A stretch of DNA of 23,857 nt from Candidatus Heimdallarchaeota archaeon (GCA_030602675.1 JAUVZH010000003.1:1-23857), one strand, 5' to 3'; counted from the first letter of the stretch, positions 8,355-15,530 are shown. Notes: a model not told the origin generated them from the sequence alone. Numbers and translations are program-made.

Positions 8355-9623
8355 TTGTCAAATAGCAGTTTAAATATGTCATCCTCTCCTTCCGAGATAA
8401 ATCGTAACTTATGTCAAAAATGTCAAGGTTTTCGAAAATTATGTGGGAAAGGAATTTGTCCCATTCTTGTTAAAGCAAAATCAATTGCTGAAATTCAAAA
8501 GACTTTTTCTAAAACGGATTTTTTCGGTGCTTCACCTCCTAGCTTTTTCGTAGGTGAATATGGTTATCCTAAAGTTTCTATTGGTCCATTGGTTCCACCT
8601 TTGGCTTCTGTAGATACTTCTATTTATGATGCAGAAGAAAAGTGGATTTTCAAAACAATGGATGAAATTTTAGGTTATAGAACGTCACTTGTAAGAGGAA
8701 AGAAAGCTGTCAAAGTTAAAAGTGCAAGAGATCCAAGTAAACTTTTAGAAATCACTCAAGAATTAGTTATGTCAAGCAAACCTGTAGATACTGAGATGTC
8801 TTTCATCAAGCGTCCAAAACTGGACATTGATTTTTCACCTCGAGTTGCTCCCTCCGGTCCATCTGGAATTATAAAGAAAGCACAACTAACTGAAAACCCA
8901 AAAATCCCTCGAGTTGTGGATAAGGTGGTGAGTGATACTGATTTGAAAGCTGTAGGGGGAGTAAAGAAGCTTTACGATGATAAAATAAATCAAAGACATA
9001 TAACACGAATGCTTTCAGCAGGGTTATTTGGAATAAAGAAAAATCGCAGATTGGTTCCAACAACTTGGTCAATAACTGCTGTTGATGATATTTTAGGTAA
9101 ACGATATTGGAAGAAGATTCTAAACAAAGATTGGATTAATAACGTTCGTATTTTTAGTCATAAAGCGCTTGGGAATTTAGTGGTCATTTTCTTATATCCT
9201 TCTGGATGGATGTTTGAAGCTTTTGAGTACTGGTTTATAGGTTCAGGAGATGCCATGGCTATAGATTGGGAGACTTGGAAAGGTCGAAAAATCTATGCCA
9301 AAGATGTTGCTGGCGCATATTATTGCACAAGGTTACAAGTCTTGGAATATCTTGAATACATTCAAAGACAAGCTGGTTGTTTCTTATTTATGGAAGTCGA
9401 TAAAGAATGGATACCAACTGGTGTTTGGAGATTTAGAGAAATTGCTAAAGAAGCATTGAAAAAGAGACCCCTAGTTTTCGATACTATGGACCAGGGATTT
9501 GCGGAACTGAAGAAGATTATACAGTATCCTCTCAAGAAATATCTGGAGAAAAGTAATACTTACAAAATTATTAAATCACAAAGAACTCTTGAAGATTATT
9601 TCCCGAAAGATATTCATGGATAA
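8355..9623 (+). CDS. nreA: archaeal DNA repair protein NreA
   Basis: This is an Nre-family protein, an archaeal DNA repair factor that works with the sliding clamp PCNA. An N-terminal zinc finger is formed by C20, C23, C30 and C35 (CQKCQGFRKLCGKGICP). The stretch GASPPSFFVGEYGYPKVSIGP is the family's hallmark. The C-terminal domain contains AIDWETWKGRKIYAKDVAGAYYC. The protein ends with a clear PCNA-interacting motif (Q409, L412, Y415, F416 in QRTLEDYF) followed by only six residues, as expected for a PIP box. The length of 422 aa is normal. The start is uncertain: TTG at 8355 follows GTGAGAG, while an in-frame ATG lies at 8376 and would keep all domains. It converges with the vWA gene. Confidence 0.95.
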   Translation: MSNSSLNMSSSPSEINRNLCQKCQGFRKLCGKGICPILVKAKSIAEIQKTFSKTDFFGASPPSFFVGEYGYPKVSIGPLVPPLASVDTSIYDAEEKWIFKTMDEILGYRTSLVRGKKAVKVKSARDPSKLLEITQELVMSSKPVDTEMSFIKRPKLDIDFSPRVAPSGPSGIIKKAQLTENPKIPRVVDKVVSDTDLKAVGGVKKLYDDKINQRHITRMLSAGLFGIKKNRRLVPTTWSITAVDDILGKRYWKKILNKDWINNVRIFSHKALGNLVVIFLYPSGWMFEAFEYWFIGSGDAMAIDWETWKGRKIYAKDVAGAYYCTRLQVLEYLEYIQRQAGCFLFMEVDKEWIPTGVWRFREIAKEALKKRPLVFDTMDQGFAELKKIIQYPLKKYLEKSNTYKIIKSQRTLEDYFPKDIHG

Positions 9624-9638
9624 AAAAAAGAAAAGAAG

Positions 9639-9670
9639 AAAGAGGATTAATCTTATTTCTTCCTCTTTTT
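9639..9670. terminator. bidirectional terminator between nreA and the vWA gene
   Basis: AAAGAGGA at 9639-9646 pairs with TCCTCTTT at 9661-9668, with a 14-nt loop. On the plus strand the stem runs into TTTTT, and on the minus strand into TCTTCTTTTCTTTTTTTT. It can therefore end both convergent transcripts. It overlaps the last codons of the vWA gene. Confidence 0.65.
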
Positions 9671-11230
9671 ACTCATTCTATATGACATTGCTTGAACACG
9701 ATCTGCAGCACTAGCTTTGCCTAAAGCTTCTTCCGCCATAATTTCATCCATTTCAGCTAGCTCATTAGCAAGATATTCTTGTGCTGCTGCAGCAGCTGGA
9801 GCAACTCTGGACAAATTGGTTTGCATTTTGGCCATCATATCTTTACTCTTCTTGCGGTCTTTTTGCATGACTTGGGCAGCTCTTTGAACTGTATAGTCAG
9901 CAATTAGATCAGCATCCAAACTTTTCTCAAGCTCTTCTTTTAACTCGGAAACTTCTAATACTTGCTCAATGACCCTAATTCGTTCATTATCATCTTCGTC
10001 TTTGTAACGAATTTGGACTTGAACTGGAACTTTCTCACGATCTTTGACTTTCTTCTTAGGTTTAAATTCAAAAGATATAGATCGTGATTTTGTTAGACCA
10101 CCTAACGAAATGTCTTCTCCTCGTTTGTAGCTTAAATCTCGAGTTCCTGCTCCACTAACAGTTGAAAGCTCTAACACATCTGGTACGATAATTTTAATCC
10201 TTGCATTACGACCAATGATTTCATCACCAGCAATTAGACCAAAACTATCTGCGAGTTCTGAAAGATCTGCATAGAACAAATCTCCGCCAGTAATTTCTGG
10301 CATTTGAGCTAGTGATTTAAGTTCTAGTGAACCTTCACCTGCAATTCCAACTAAGTCAAGAACTATACCATTCTTTTTCATTTCTTCAGCAATCATTTGA
10401 TAGAATTTCCTTCCTTCGGGGCTTGCACCAGAAAGGCTACCTATTCCCTCGTTGGCCATACCATCTGTAAGCATGAGGACTCTACCTGTTCCTGCTGAAA
10501 GTGACATAATTCTAGCTGCAACAACTGCTGGACCTAAAGCTGTTGAACTTAAGGCTTGCATCTTTTGGATTGTTTTTTGCCAGTCTTTTGCAGTTGTCTT
10601 CATAGTCATTTTTGGTAATTGCTTTTTCACCCAACTATTATTAGCAACTTGTTTTTCGATAGCTTTAACATCATACAGTGTGTCTCCACTGAGGGTTTCA
10701 ACTACTTCTCCATCTGGAGAGTAGATTCGTAAAGAACTTTCAAAGGTTACCATGCCAAATAATGCATCTTGTTTTGTTTTGGAATAAGCTTTCAGAGTTG
10801 AAATTAGACTTTGTTTAACTCCTTCTAATTTCGATCCACTCATTGATCCGGAAACATCTAAAGCAGCAATTAAGGAATTGCCTTTTTGTAAACCTGCTCC
10901 AAATCCAGGTTTGGTTGTGTCAGGAGGAATCAACCAACCAGCATATGCATTGATATTGTTTGGCAAATCTTTAGGATCGACTACGTTGACTTTTCCGCAG
11001 TATGTACAATTAAAGTATGTTCCAATCTTTGCGTCTGTCTGAACGGATTTCACATCAGTGAGTATTGCCCCACAATTCGCGCAAACGATTGGTTTCCCCT
11101 TAATGTCTGGTTTCTCTTCATCGAATTCGCTAAATGAGACTTCGCCGACAAGGGGTATGTCTTCTAAGAGTTTCTCGCTTGCTGGTATTTTGTCACCAGT
11201 TGAGAACCTCATTCCTTTATATTTAGTCAT
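9653..11230 (-). CDS. vWA-domain protein with N-terminal Sec23/24-like zinc ribbon
   Basis: Domain order: a conserved leader (TGDKIPASEKLLEDIPLVGE), a four-Cys zinc ribbon (C50, C53, C75, C78, then GKVN), and a von Willebrand A domain with a full metal-ion-dependent adhesion site (D125-S127-S129, T230, D256 in LTDG). A strand-rich region (about 340-425) follows, then a helical tail rich in Ala, Lys and Met (about 428-525). The ribbon followed by vWA, beta and helical parts parallels the order in eukaryotic COPII Sec23/Sec24, and the CTYCGKVN ending resembles the Sec24 CNLCGxVN. However, the MIDAS is intact and no gelsolin domain is present. Ordinary prokaryotic vWA proteins also carry beta and helical tails. 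The protein has no signal peptide or membrane segment, so it is probably cytoplasmic. A truncated paralogue lies at 20819-21058. The ATG follows CGTGATGAATA, a Shine-Dalgarno-like stretch. Confidence 0.88.
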   Translation of the reverse strand: MTKYKGMRFSTGDKIPASEKLLEDIPLVGEVSFSEFDEEKPDIKGKPIVCANCGAILTDVKSVQTDAKIGTYFNCTYCGKVNVVDPKDLPNNINAYAGWLIPPDTTKPGFGAGLQKGNSLIAALDVSGSMSGSKLEGVKQSLISTLKAYSKTKQDALFGMVTFESSLRIYSPDGEVVETLSGDTLYDVKAIEKQVANNSWVKKQLPKMTMKTTAKDWQKTIQKMQALSSTALGPAVVAARIMSLSAGTGRVLMLTDGMANEGIGSLSGASPEGRKFYQMIAEEMKKNGIVLDLVGIAGEGSLELKSLAQMPEITGGDLFYADLSELADSFGLIAGDEIIGRNARIKIIVPDVLELSTVSGAGTRDLSYKRGEDISLGGLTKSRSISFEFKPKKKVKDREKVPVQVQIRYKDEDDNERIRVIEQVLEVSELKEELEKSLDADLIADYTVQRAAQVMQKDRKKSKDMMAKMQTNLSRVAPAAAAAQEYLANELAEMDEIMAEEALGKASAADRVQAMSYRMSKKRKK

Positions 11231-11296
11231 TATTCATCACGTTTCGTTCTTTTTCATCAGTTTTTTTAGTTTGACTTTGAGACATACGAGTCTTTT

Positions 11297-11310
11297 CCTA
11301 TTTAAACCAA
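11297..11310 (-). promoter_or_regulatory. TATA-like box of the vWA gene
   Basis: Read on the minus strand, GGTTTAAATAGGA at about 11297-11310 lies some 70 bases upstream of the ATG. It matches the archaeal box A pattern, implying a leader of about 45 nt. Confidence 0.4.
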
Positions 11311-11334
11311 TCCTTTTTTGAAAAAAAGTAAAAA

Positions 11335-11470
11335 AAAGAGTATTAACAGTCCCACAGAGTGATTTATTCTTTATCCAGTTTCCTCAACTTTTTCAGTTGA
11401 TTCATCACCAGAGGGCGAATCACGTGTCCCTTGTGGATTGAGCAGAGGTCTCACAGACTTACTCACTCCT
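11335..11470 (-). ncRNA. candidate omega-RNA region at the tnpB 3' end
   Basis: TnpB guide RNAs normally overlap the 3' end of tnpB and the element's right end. Here the last tnpB codons encode a stem-loop (TCAACT / AGTTGA, 11384-11400, 5-nt loop). The upstream coding stretch NPQGTRDSPSGD is typical of archaeal TnpB tails overlapping that RNA. The exact 3' boundary and guide start cannot be fixed from sequence alone. Confidence 0.3.
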
Positions 11471-13077
11471 TCAGACTTTCTTGGCAAGAAAATCATCCTA
11501 ACGATTTCTGAATTCAATTTAGAAGCATCAACAGAAGGCAAAGAAGCTTCGCATTCAGAACAAATGACTTTTCCCTTCCTATTCTTACAAGTCATTAATT
11601 TATGACAATTGCTACATGCTTTTAACACCCAATACTTTAAGGCAATGTTTATCGCCCCATTGACATCAGCATGATACTTTAATCCGCATGTTTTGCACTC
11701 TATACTTGCTTGTGAAGGTCTAACTGTGTCTTTACTACCACACCTATGGCATGTTTTCGAAGTCCAAGACTCATTAATTTGACAGATATTTTTAACGCCT
11801 AAAGTTAAGCATTTGTAAGAAATGTTTTGTGAGAGTATTGAGAACGGAAAACTATGAATCATTCCTCGATACTTCTTTCCTTTACCATTGCCTCTTCGAG
11901 CTGAAAACCTTAAACCTTTTAGTCTCCCAAGAACTACATGTGTTTCATATCCTTGTTCAACACAGTCTTTCGCTATCAAAGCAACTTTCTTTGCTATTCT
12001 ATGACATCCTTCTTTTGTTAAAATTGCAATTTTACCACTTATTTGCTTAAGTTCTTTCCTCGCGTTTTGTCTTTCATTACCAACAAGTGTGTCTTTCATG
12101 TTTTGCAAAACTTTTCTGCGTTGAGTTAAGTTAAATTTTCTTCTTCGAATATCTGGTTCTTTAAAGAAGAAAATTCGGTCTTGAGTTAATTTCTTTTGTT
12201 CAATTAAGACGACAACTGTTGCATCAATCTTGCTCCCTAAGTCTACTCCAATGATTGCTTTCTGTTCTTCTCCAGTATTTCGAGTAATTTCTTTCTTTAT
12301 TCCCGCATGAAATTCCCATCGTTTCTTTCTTATGTTTTTTATAATTTTTCCACCTGTAAGTTTACCTTGATTTAATTCGGTTAAGTGATAATCACTACAG
12401 ATTAATTCCAATTCTATTGGTTCTCTTTCTTTCAATGTAGAGAGTTTAATGAAGAGTTTGCCATGTTCTATTTTGTATGGATATCTAACGCCATCTTTCA
12501 TGTAACCTATTAGATTCTGATTAAATCTTAGGTAAGCAGGGATTTTTCTTGGTTTCATGTTCTGACTTTGAAACGGTTTAGAAGGTCGATTCTTCATTAT
12601 TCTTCGCCAAAGAGCAGTTTGGAGGAATTCTTCTATTTCCTTATCAAAATCAGTTTGGGAGTCAATTATTTCACCATTATCTTTTACAAAGACATCTGAA
12701 AGCTTTGAAAGAAAAACTGAATAATAAACCGATTCTTGATGTTTCACCCATTTACGGAGTCGTGTTTTATAACCACGCCATAAACTTAAAGCTCGTCTCC
12801 CACAGCATTGCAAATCAACTGTGTTTAAACCCGTTATTTCCTTTAGATCAAATTCTACTTGAGGATGATTCTTTGTAGAAATTGTTAAGCAATCTAATCG
12901 TCCCTCTGCCCCGTATGTATTCGGCATGATTGTTTTTTCTTCACGCTCAATGATTTGATTATACAGTTTGATTGCAAATGTATGTCTGGCTGTAAGTCTG
13001 TTCAAAATAGATTCTTGTTGCACATCGGTTTTGATTATAAACTTCAGAGTTTTTGTTATTGTTTTTTGAGCAGACAT
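11371..13077 (-). CDS. tnpB: TnpB-family RNA-guided nuclease (IS200/IS605 type) with rearranged RuvC site
   Basis: An OrfB/TnpB protein of 568 aa counted from the ATG at 13077. An in-frame GTG at 13086 lies in a GTGAAGG Shine-Dalgarno-like stretch. The RuvC-I Asp is D279 in VDLGSKIDATVVV. The RuvC-II motif, normally E-D-L, reads VVLGRLKGLR, so the canonical Glu is Gly (G384). The zinc ribbon is C443, C446, C461, C464, preceded by INESWTSKTC, whose E436 sits where Fanzor-like members carry an alternative catalytic Glu. The RuvC-III Asp is D471 in HADVNGAINIA. A second Cys pair set (C488, C491, C506, C509) follows. No tnpA transposase is nearby, so it would move only in trans or is domesticated. 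It is divergent from an AbrB-type gene across about 90 bp. At 568 aa it is long for a TnpB (about 400 is usual). Confidence 0.93.
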   Translation of the reverse strand: MSAQKTITKTLKFIIKTDVQQESILNRLTARHTFAIKLYNQIIEREEKTIMPNTYGAEGRLDCLTISTKNHPQVEFDLKEITGLNTVDLQCCGRRALSLWRGYKTRLRKWVKHQESVYYSVFLSKLSDVFVKDNGEIIDSQTDFDKEIEEFLQTALWRRIMKNRPSKPFQSQNMKPRKIPAYLRFNQNLIGYMKDGVRYPYKIEHGKLFIKLSTLKEREPIELELICSDYHLTELNQGKLTGGKIIKNIRKKRWEFHAGIKKEITRNTGEEQKAIIGVDLGSKIDATVVVLIEQKKLTQDRIFFFKEPDIRRRKFNLTQRRKVLQNMKDTLVGNERQNARKELKQISGKIAILTKEGCHRIAKKVALIAKDCVEQGYETHVVLGRLKGLRFSARRGNGKGKKYRGMIHSFPFSILSQNISYKCLTLGVKNICQINESWTSKTCHRCGSKDTVRPSQASIECKTCGLKYHADVNGAINIALKYWVLKACSNCHKLMTCKNRKGKVICSECEASLPSVDASKLNSEIVRMIFLPRKSEGVSKSVRPLLNPQGTRDSPSGDESTEKVEETG

Positions 13078-13086
13078 TTCCTTCAC

Positions 13087-13168
13087 TTTACTATTTCTTT
13101 ATGGTTACTTTATGGTTGTCATAATATTTATATTTTATGGTCACTATAAAATAACTTGGTGGAAAGCA
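13087..13168. promoter_or_regulatory. shared tnpB/abrB promoter with three TTTATGGT repeats
   Basis: The motif TTTATGGT occurs three times in the same orientation, at 13098, 13109 and 13134. The stretch ATATTTATATTTTA (about 13124-13137) can serve as a TATA box in both directions, roughly 35-45 bases from either start codon. Repeated half-sites at a shared promoter suggest a binding site, perhaps for the AbrB-type product. Confidence 0.45.
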
Positions 13169-13321
13169 ATGCCAGTTGAATTTAGACGAAAAGTAATAGA
13201 CAACAGCGGAAGTCTAACAGTGAATATTCCTTATGAAATCGCCCAGCAATTAGGAATTAAAAAAGGCGATATAGTAATCGTAACATTGGAAGATAGTCAC
13301 TTCAAAGGAAGAAAAGCTTAA
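13169..13321 (+). CDS. AbrB/MazE/SpoVT-type swapped-hairpin DNA-binding protein
   Basis: A 50-aa protein with the pattern of the AbrB/SpoVT swapped-hairpin fold: RRKVIDNSGSLTVNIPYEIAQQLGIKKGD. The core is a strand-turn with SLTVNIP, then a short helix ending LGIKKGD, then a final strand. Such domains dimerise and bind AT-rich DNA as transition-state regulators or antitoxins. The ATG at 13169 has GGTGG at 13158-13162, six bases upstream; longer readings of the frame would start inside the promoter. No toxin gene follows, so a transcription-factor role is likelier than a toxin-antitoxin pair. Divergence from tnpB over a shared promoter suggests it controls tnpB or itself. Confidence 0.8.
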   Translation: MPVEFRRKVIDNSGSLTVNIPYEIAQQLGIKKGDIVIVTLEDSHFKGRKA

Positions 13322-13442
13322 TTTAATACTCATATTTTGCTTCTTTTAATCTTACCAAAAATTACTTTGTACTATTATTAAATCTAATTTTACTTTATCG
13401 TCAAAAGAAATTAATTCTGTGGAACCTATAAAATAAAGAGAG

Positions 13443-13473
13443 AGAAAAAATTATTTTTGCTATCTTTAGCAAA
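13443..13473 (-). terminator. terminator of the arsR gene
   Basis: On the minus strand a perfect 7-bp stem (TTTGCTA / TAGCAAA, 13456-13473, 4-nt loop) is followed by an A-rich stretch and then TTTTTTCTCT. It lies about 90 bases past the arsR stop in the gap convergent with the AbrB-type gene. Confidence 0.5.
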
Positions 13474-13560
13474 GACAATCAAATAATCTTTATAATTAAT
13501 TTAGTGAGAAGGAAAAAATGGTAAATGATAATTCAAAAATCTCTTTGAGATAGATTTCTA

Positions 13561-13884
13561 TTATAACGCTTCCTGAAGTATTTTTTGCGAAAGATCTTCA
13601 AGTAAGTTATAATCAAGTGAGTCTATGATTTCTTTGATTTTTTTATACGATAATTCGTACATTTTTTTAGTACCATCTCGTTGAAAAGTTACAATGCCAC
13701 ATTCTCGAAGTATCCGAAGATGTCTTGAAACTAATGGTTGAATTATATCTAATTGTTCAACGATTTCACAAACACATTTCTCACTATCTGCAATGAAATC
13801 TATAATCTCAAGTCTAATTGGGTCAGCTAATGCTTTGAAGAATTTCACTTTTATAGATTTTTCATTTTGCATTACTAAATTCAT
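13561..13884 (-). CDS. ArsR/SmtB-family metalloregulator
   Basis: A 107-aa winged-helix repressor. The N-terminus KVKFFKALADPIRLEIIDFI is typical ArsR. The motif SEKCVCEIVEQL (C37, C39) matches the ELCVCDL metal/metalloid site of ArsR-type sensors. The recognition helix is QPLVSRHLRILRECGIV (C62 follows), and the wing is FQRDGTKKMYEL. Such proteins leave DNA when As(III), Sb(III) or a thiophilic metal binds the cysteines. It is divergent from the HdrA-like/DGC operon over 46 bp holding a perfect palindrome. It probably represses both itself and that operon. The start codon lies about 28 bases from the TATA-like centre, which fits a leaderless mRNA. A second in-frame ATG is at residue 5. Confidence 0.93.
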   Translation of the reverse strand: MNLVMQNEKSIKVKFFKALADPIRLEIIDFIADSEKCVCEIVEQLDIIQPLVSRHLRILRECGIVTFQRDGTKKMYELSYKKIKEIIDSLDYNLLEDLSQKILQEAL

Positions 13885-13901
13885 AAGAAAGAGCTAAACA
13901 T

Positions 13902-13929
13902 AACAATATTTAAATATTATTATATTGTT
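13902..13929. promoter_or_regulatory. arsR/operon divergent operator-promoter
   Basis: AACAATAT (13902-13909) and ATATTGTT (13922-13929) form perfect 8-bp arms around a 12-nt centre. The inner 14 bp, AATATTTAAATATT (13905-13918), is itself a perfect palindrome and can serve as box A in both directions. This is the expected arrangement of an ArsR dimer site covering both promoters. Confidence 0.7.
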
Positions 13930-13930
13930 C

Positions 13931-14344
13931 ATGACGATAGACAAGAATAATTATGCGAAGAGAGTTTTTCTGATGACAGAAGCAAAAAAAATCGGTTTTG
14001 CATTGTGTGTTTGCACGGGAAAGTGTCCAGGATTTGAAAAAATGGATATGTGGGATTTTATTAATAGAGTAAGAATTGAACTGCCTGTTGAATATGCATT
14101 TATTCATCCCCAATTATGTGAAGAAGATGGTGACAGGTTTTTCGATGATTATTTAAGGGAGGATCGAAAATACATGATAGCTGGGTGTGCACCAACAATG
14201 CAATACAAGTTATTTAGAGATGCGTTTAAAGAAAGAGGATTAGACGTCAAGAAAAATTTAGTGCCCTTAGATATTAGGGACATGACAACTGAGGATGCTT
14301 TTCAATTAGTAGAGAAAACTCTGAAAGAATTAGGTGCTGAGTAG
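13931..14344 (+). CDS. stand-alone HdrA N-terminal-like Fe-S protein
   Basis: The 137-aa product (from ATG 13931) resembles the N-terminal cluster-binding domain of heterodisulfide reductase subunit HdrA. It has CVCTGKC (C26, C28, C32), then QLCEEDGDRF (C63), then AGCAPTMQYKLFRDAFKERGLD (C86) and LDIRDM. These align with HdrA's VCxCG, CSxxG, ACSPxxHExTFR...GLN and NIRE motifs. The flavin-binding remainder of HdrA is absent. The start is ambiguous: ATG at 13973 (MTEAKKIGF) would place the cluster near the N-terminus as in HdrA, and TTG at 13925 overlaps the operator. It is the first gene of a five-gene operon and stops 3 bp before the ferredoxin gene. I infer an electron-transfer role with that ferredoxin. 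A bound [4Fe-4S] cluster is likely but unproven. Confidence 0.75.
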   Translation: MTIDKNNYAKRVFLMTEAKKIGFALCVCTGKCPGFEKMDMWDFINRVRIELPVEYAFIHPQLCEEDGDRFFDDYLREDRKYMIAGCAPTMQYKLFRDAFKERGLDVKKNLVPLDIRDMTTEDAFQLVEKTLKELGAE

Positions 14345-14347
14345 ATT

Positions 14348-14659
14348 ATGGCTGAAAAATATGACTCTACAACTGCTACTTTCATGGGAGTACCCAGAAA
14401 AGAGATTCCTTGGTGGCCAACAATAGATTATGCTAAATGCAATTTTTGCATGGATTGTGACAAGTTTTGTCCTCACAAAGTTTTCGAGAAACATGAAGAT
14501 AAAGAAAAGAAGTTAGTAGTTGCAAATCCCTATAACTGTGTTGTTTTTTGTAGAGCATGTATGAAATTATGCGAACCTGATGCATTGATTTTCCCTGAAA
14601 AGAAAGAAATAACAGCTTTGATAAAAAATATACGAAATAAAAGTGAAAACAATGACTAA
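14348..14659 (+). CDS. 2[4Fe-4S] ferredoxin-domain protein
   Basis: A 103-aa ferredoxin-like protein. Cluster I ligands are in KCNFCMDCDKFCPHKVF (CxxCxxCxxxCP). Cluster II reads CVVFCRACMKLCEPDAL, in which the first spacing is CxxxC rather than CxxC. An N-terminal extension (GVPRKEIPWWPTIDY) precedes the clusters and a short basic helical tail follows. It probably passes electrons between the HdrA-like protein and the lipoyl/DGC protein encoded next. The gene starts 3 bp after the HdrA-like stop and overlaps the next start by 8 bp, so the three are translationally coupled. No membrane segment or signal is present. Confidence 0.9.
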   Translation: MAEKYDSTTATFMGVPRKEIPWWPTIDYAKCNFCMDCDKFCPHKVFEKHEDKEKKLVVANPYNCVVFCRACMKLCEPDALIFPEKKEITALIKNIRNKSENND

Positions 14660-15515
14660 GAAAGTTTCAGTATTACCTTGTTGTGGGATCAATAAAACTG
14701 TGGGATTAGTAACAACAGAGATCGGTTTGAAACTCAAGGAAATAAACCGTTCTATTGAGTTAATATCACCAGCAACATTAAGTGTGGATCAAAAACGATT
14801 CCAAGAGTTGATCCTTGAATCACAAGTTATCGTTATTGATGGATGTGCAACACGTTGTGCCACAAAGCTACTTGAAAATGGGCAATATACTAAAGTAAAA
14901 AGAATCTTTATTCCGGAGGAAAGTAAGAAATATGAATTTCGTCTTGGAAAAACCTTGAGATTATCAGGAGAAGGAAAGAAATTCGCAGAAAAAATAGCGA
15001 AACGAATTTTAGACGAATTGAAAAAGGAAGCTGAACGGGTTAAAGAACCAATAGTAGAACGTGATTTTGGAACAATAGATTATTTTGAAGTAACGTATGA
15101 TAAATATCATTTTCGAGTACCAAAAGCAGGATACTATTTCAGTGAAAATGATTGCTGGGTAAAACAAGAAGGAGAAAAAGCACTCTTAGGAGTAACAGAT
15201 TATCTTCAAAATAAATCAAGTGACATATTATTCGTTGACTTACCAGAAATTGGTAAAGAAGTGGAGCAATTCGATGAAATAGTGAATTTTGAATCAGTGA
15301 AAGCATTGCTCTCGTTAATAAGCCCGGTATCAGGAGTTGTAAGCGCTATTAATGGAAAATTGGAGGAAGAACCAGATTTACTAAATAATGATCCATATGA
15401 GCAAGGGTGGACAATCGAAATAACATTGACAGATTTTGATGAGGAAAAAGAGTTGTTAATGGATGGAAAAACCTATTTCGAGTATATGAAGAAAAAAATA
15501 GAAGAAGAACTATGA
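14652..15515 (+). CDS. DGC zinc-binding domain fused to a lipoyl (glycine cleavage H-like) domain
   Basis: A 287-aa two-domain protein. Residues 1-130 form a DGC-type domain (C10, C11; D63-G64-C65; C69 in DGCATRC), a family presumed to bind zinc. Residues about 160-285 match glycine-cleavage H protein: YYFSENDCWVK, LLGVTDYLQNKSSDILFVDLP, EIGKEVEQ, then FESVKALLSLISPVSG, whose K217 is the expected lipoyl-lysine, then NNDPYEQGW. No other glycine-cleavage genes are here, so a glycine role is unlikely. A lipoyl arm beside Fe-S proteins recalls the lipoate-binding proteins of Hdr-like sulfur oxidation. The ATG at 14652 overlaps the ferredoxin stop. I prefer it over the in-frame GTG at 14643, which lies in the GTGAAAAC ribosome-binding stretch. 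Confidence 0.88.
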   Translation: MTKKVSVLPCCGINKTVGLVTTEIGLKLKEINRSIELISPATLSVDQKRFQELILESQVIVIDGCATRCATKLLENGQYTKVKRIFIPEESKKYEFRLGKTLRLSGEGKKFAEKIAKRILDELKKEAERVKEPIVERDFGTIDYFEVTYDKYHFRVPKAGYYFSENDCWVKQEGEKALLGVTDYLQNKSSDILFVDLPEIGKEVEQFDEIVNFESVKALLSLISPVSGVVSAINGKLEEEPDLLNNDPYEQGWTIEITLTDFDEEKELLMDGKTYFEYMKKKIEEEL

Positions 15516-15530
15516 TAGGATGAAAGAAAA

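Noticed and set aside
11371..13077. TnpB as a nuclease-dead, TldR-like repressor because the RuvC-II Glu is missing
   Set aside because: A Glu just before the zinc ribbon (INESWTSKTC) sits where Fanzor-like members place their alternative catalytic residue, and both Asp residues are intact, so loss of activity is not the best reading.
13169..13321. AbrB-type gene as an antitoxin of a toxin-antitoxin pair
   Set aside because: No toxin-like ORF follows; the next 240 bp are non-coding and end in a terminator.
13518..13553. Eleven-residue ORF with a GAAGGA motif upstream, between the AbrB-type gene and arsR
   Set aside because: Too short, no conservation evidence, and no downstream gene in the same direction that it could lead.
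14652..15515. Glycine cleavage system H protein as the gene's role
   Set aside because: The domain is fused to a DGC domain, sits in an ArsR-controlled Fe-S operon, and no P, T or L protein gene is present.
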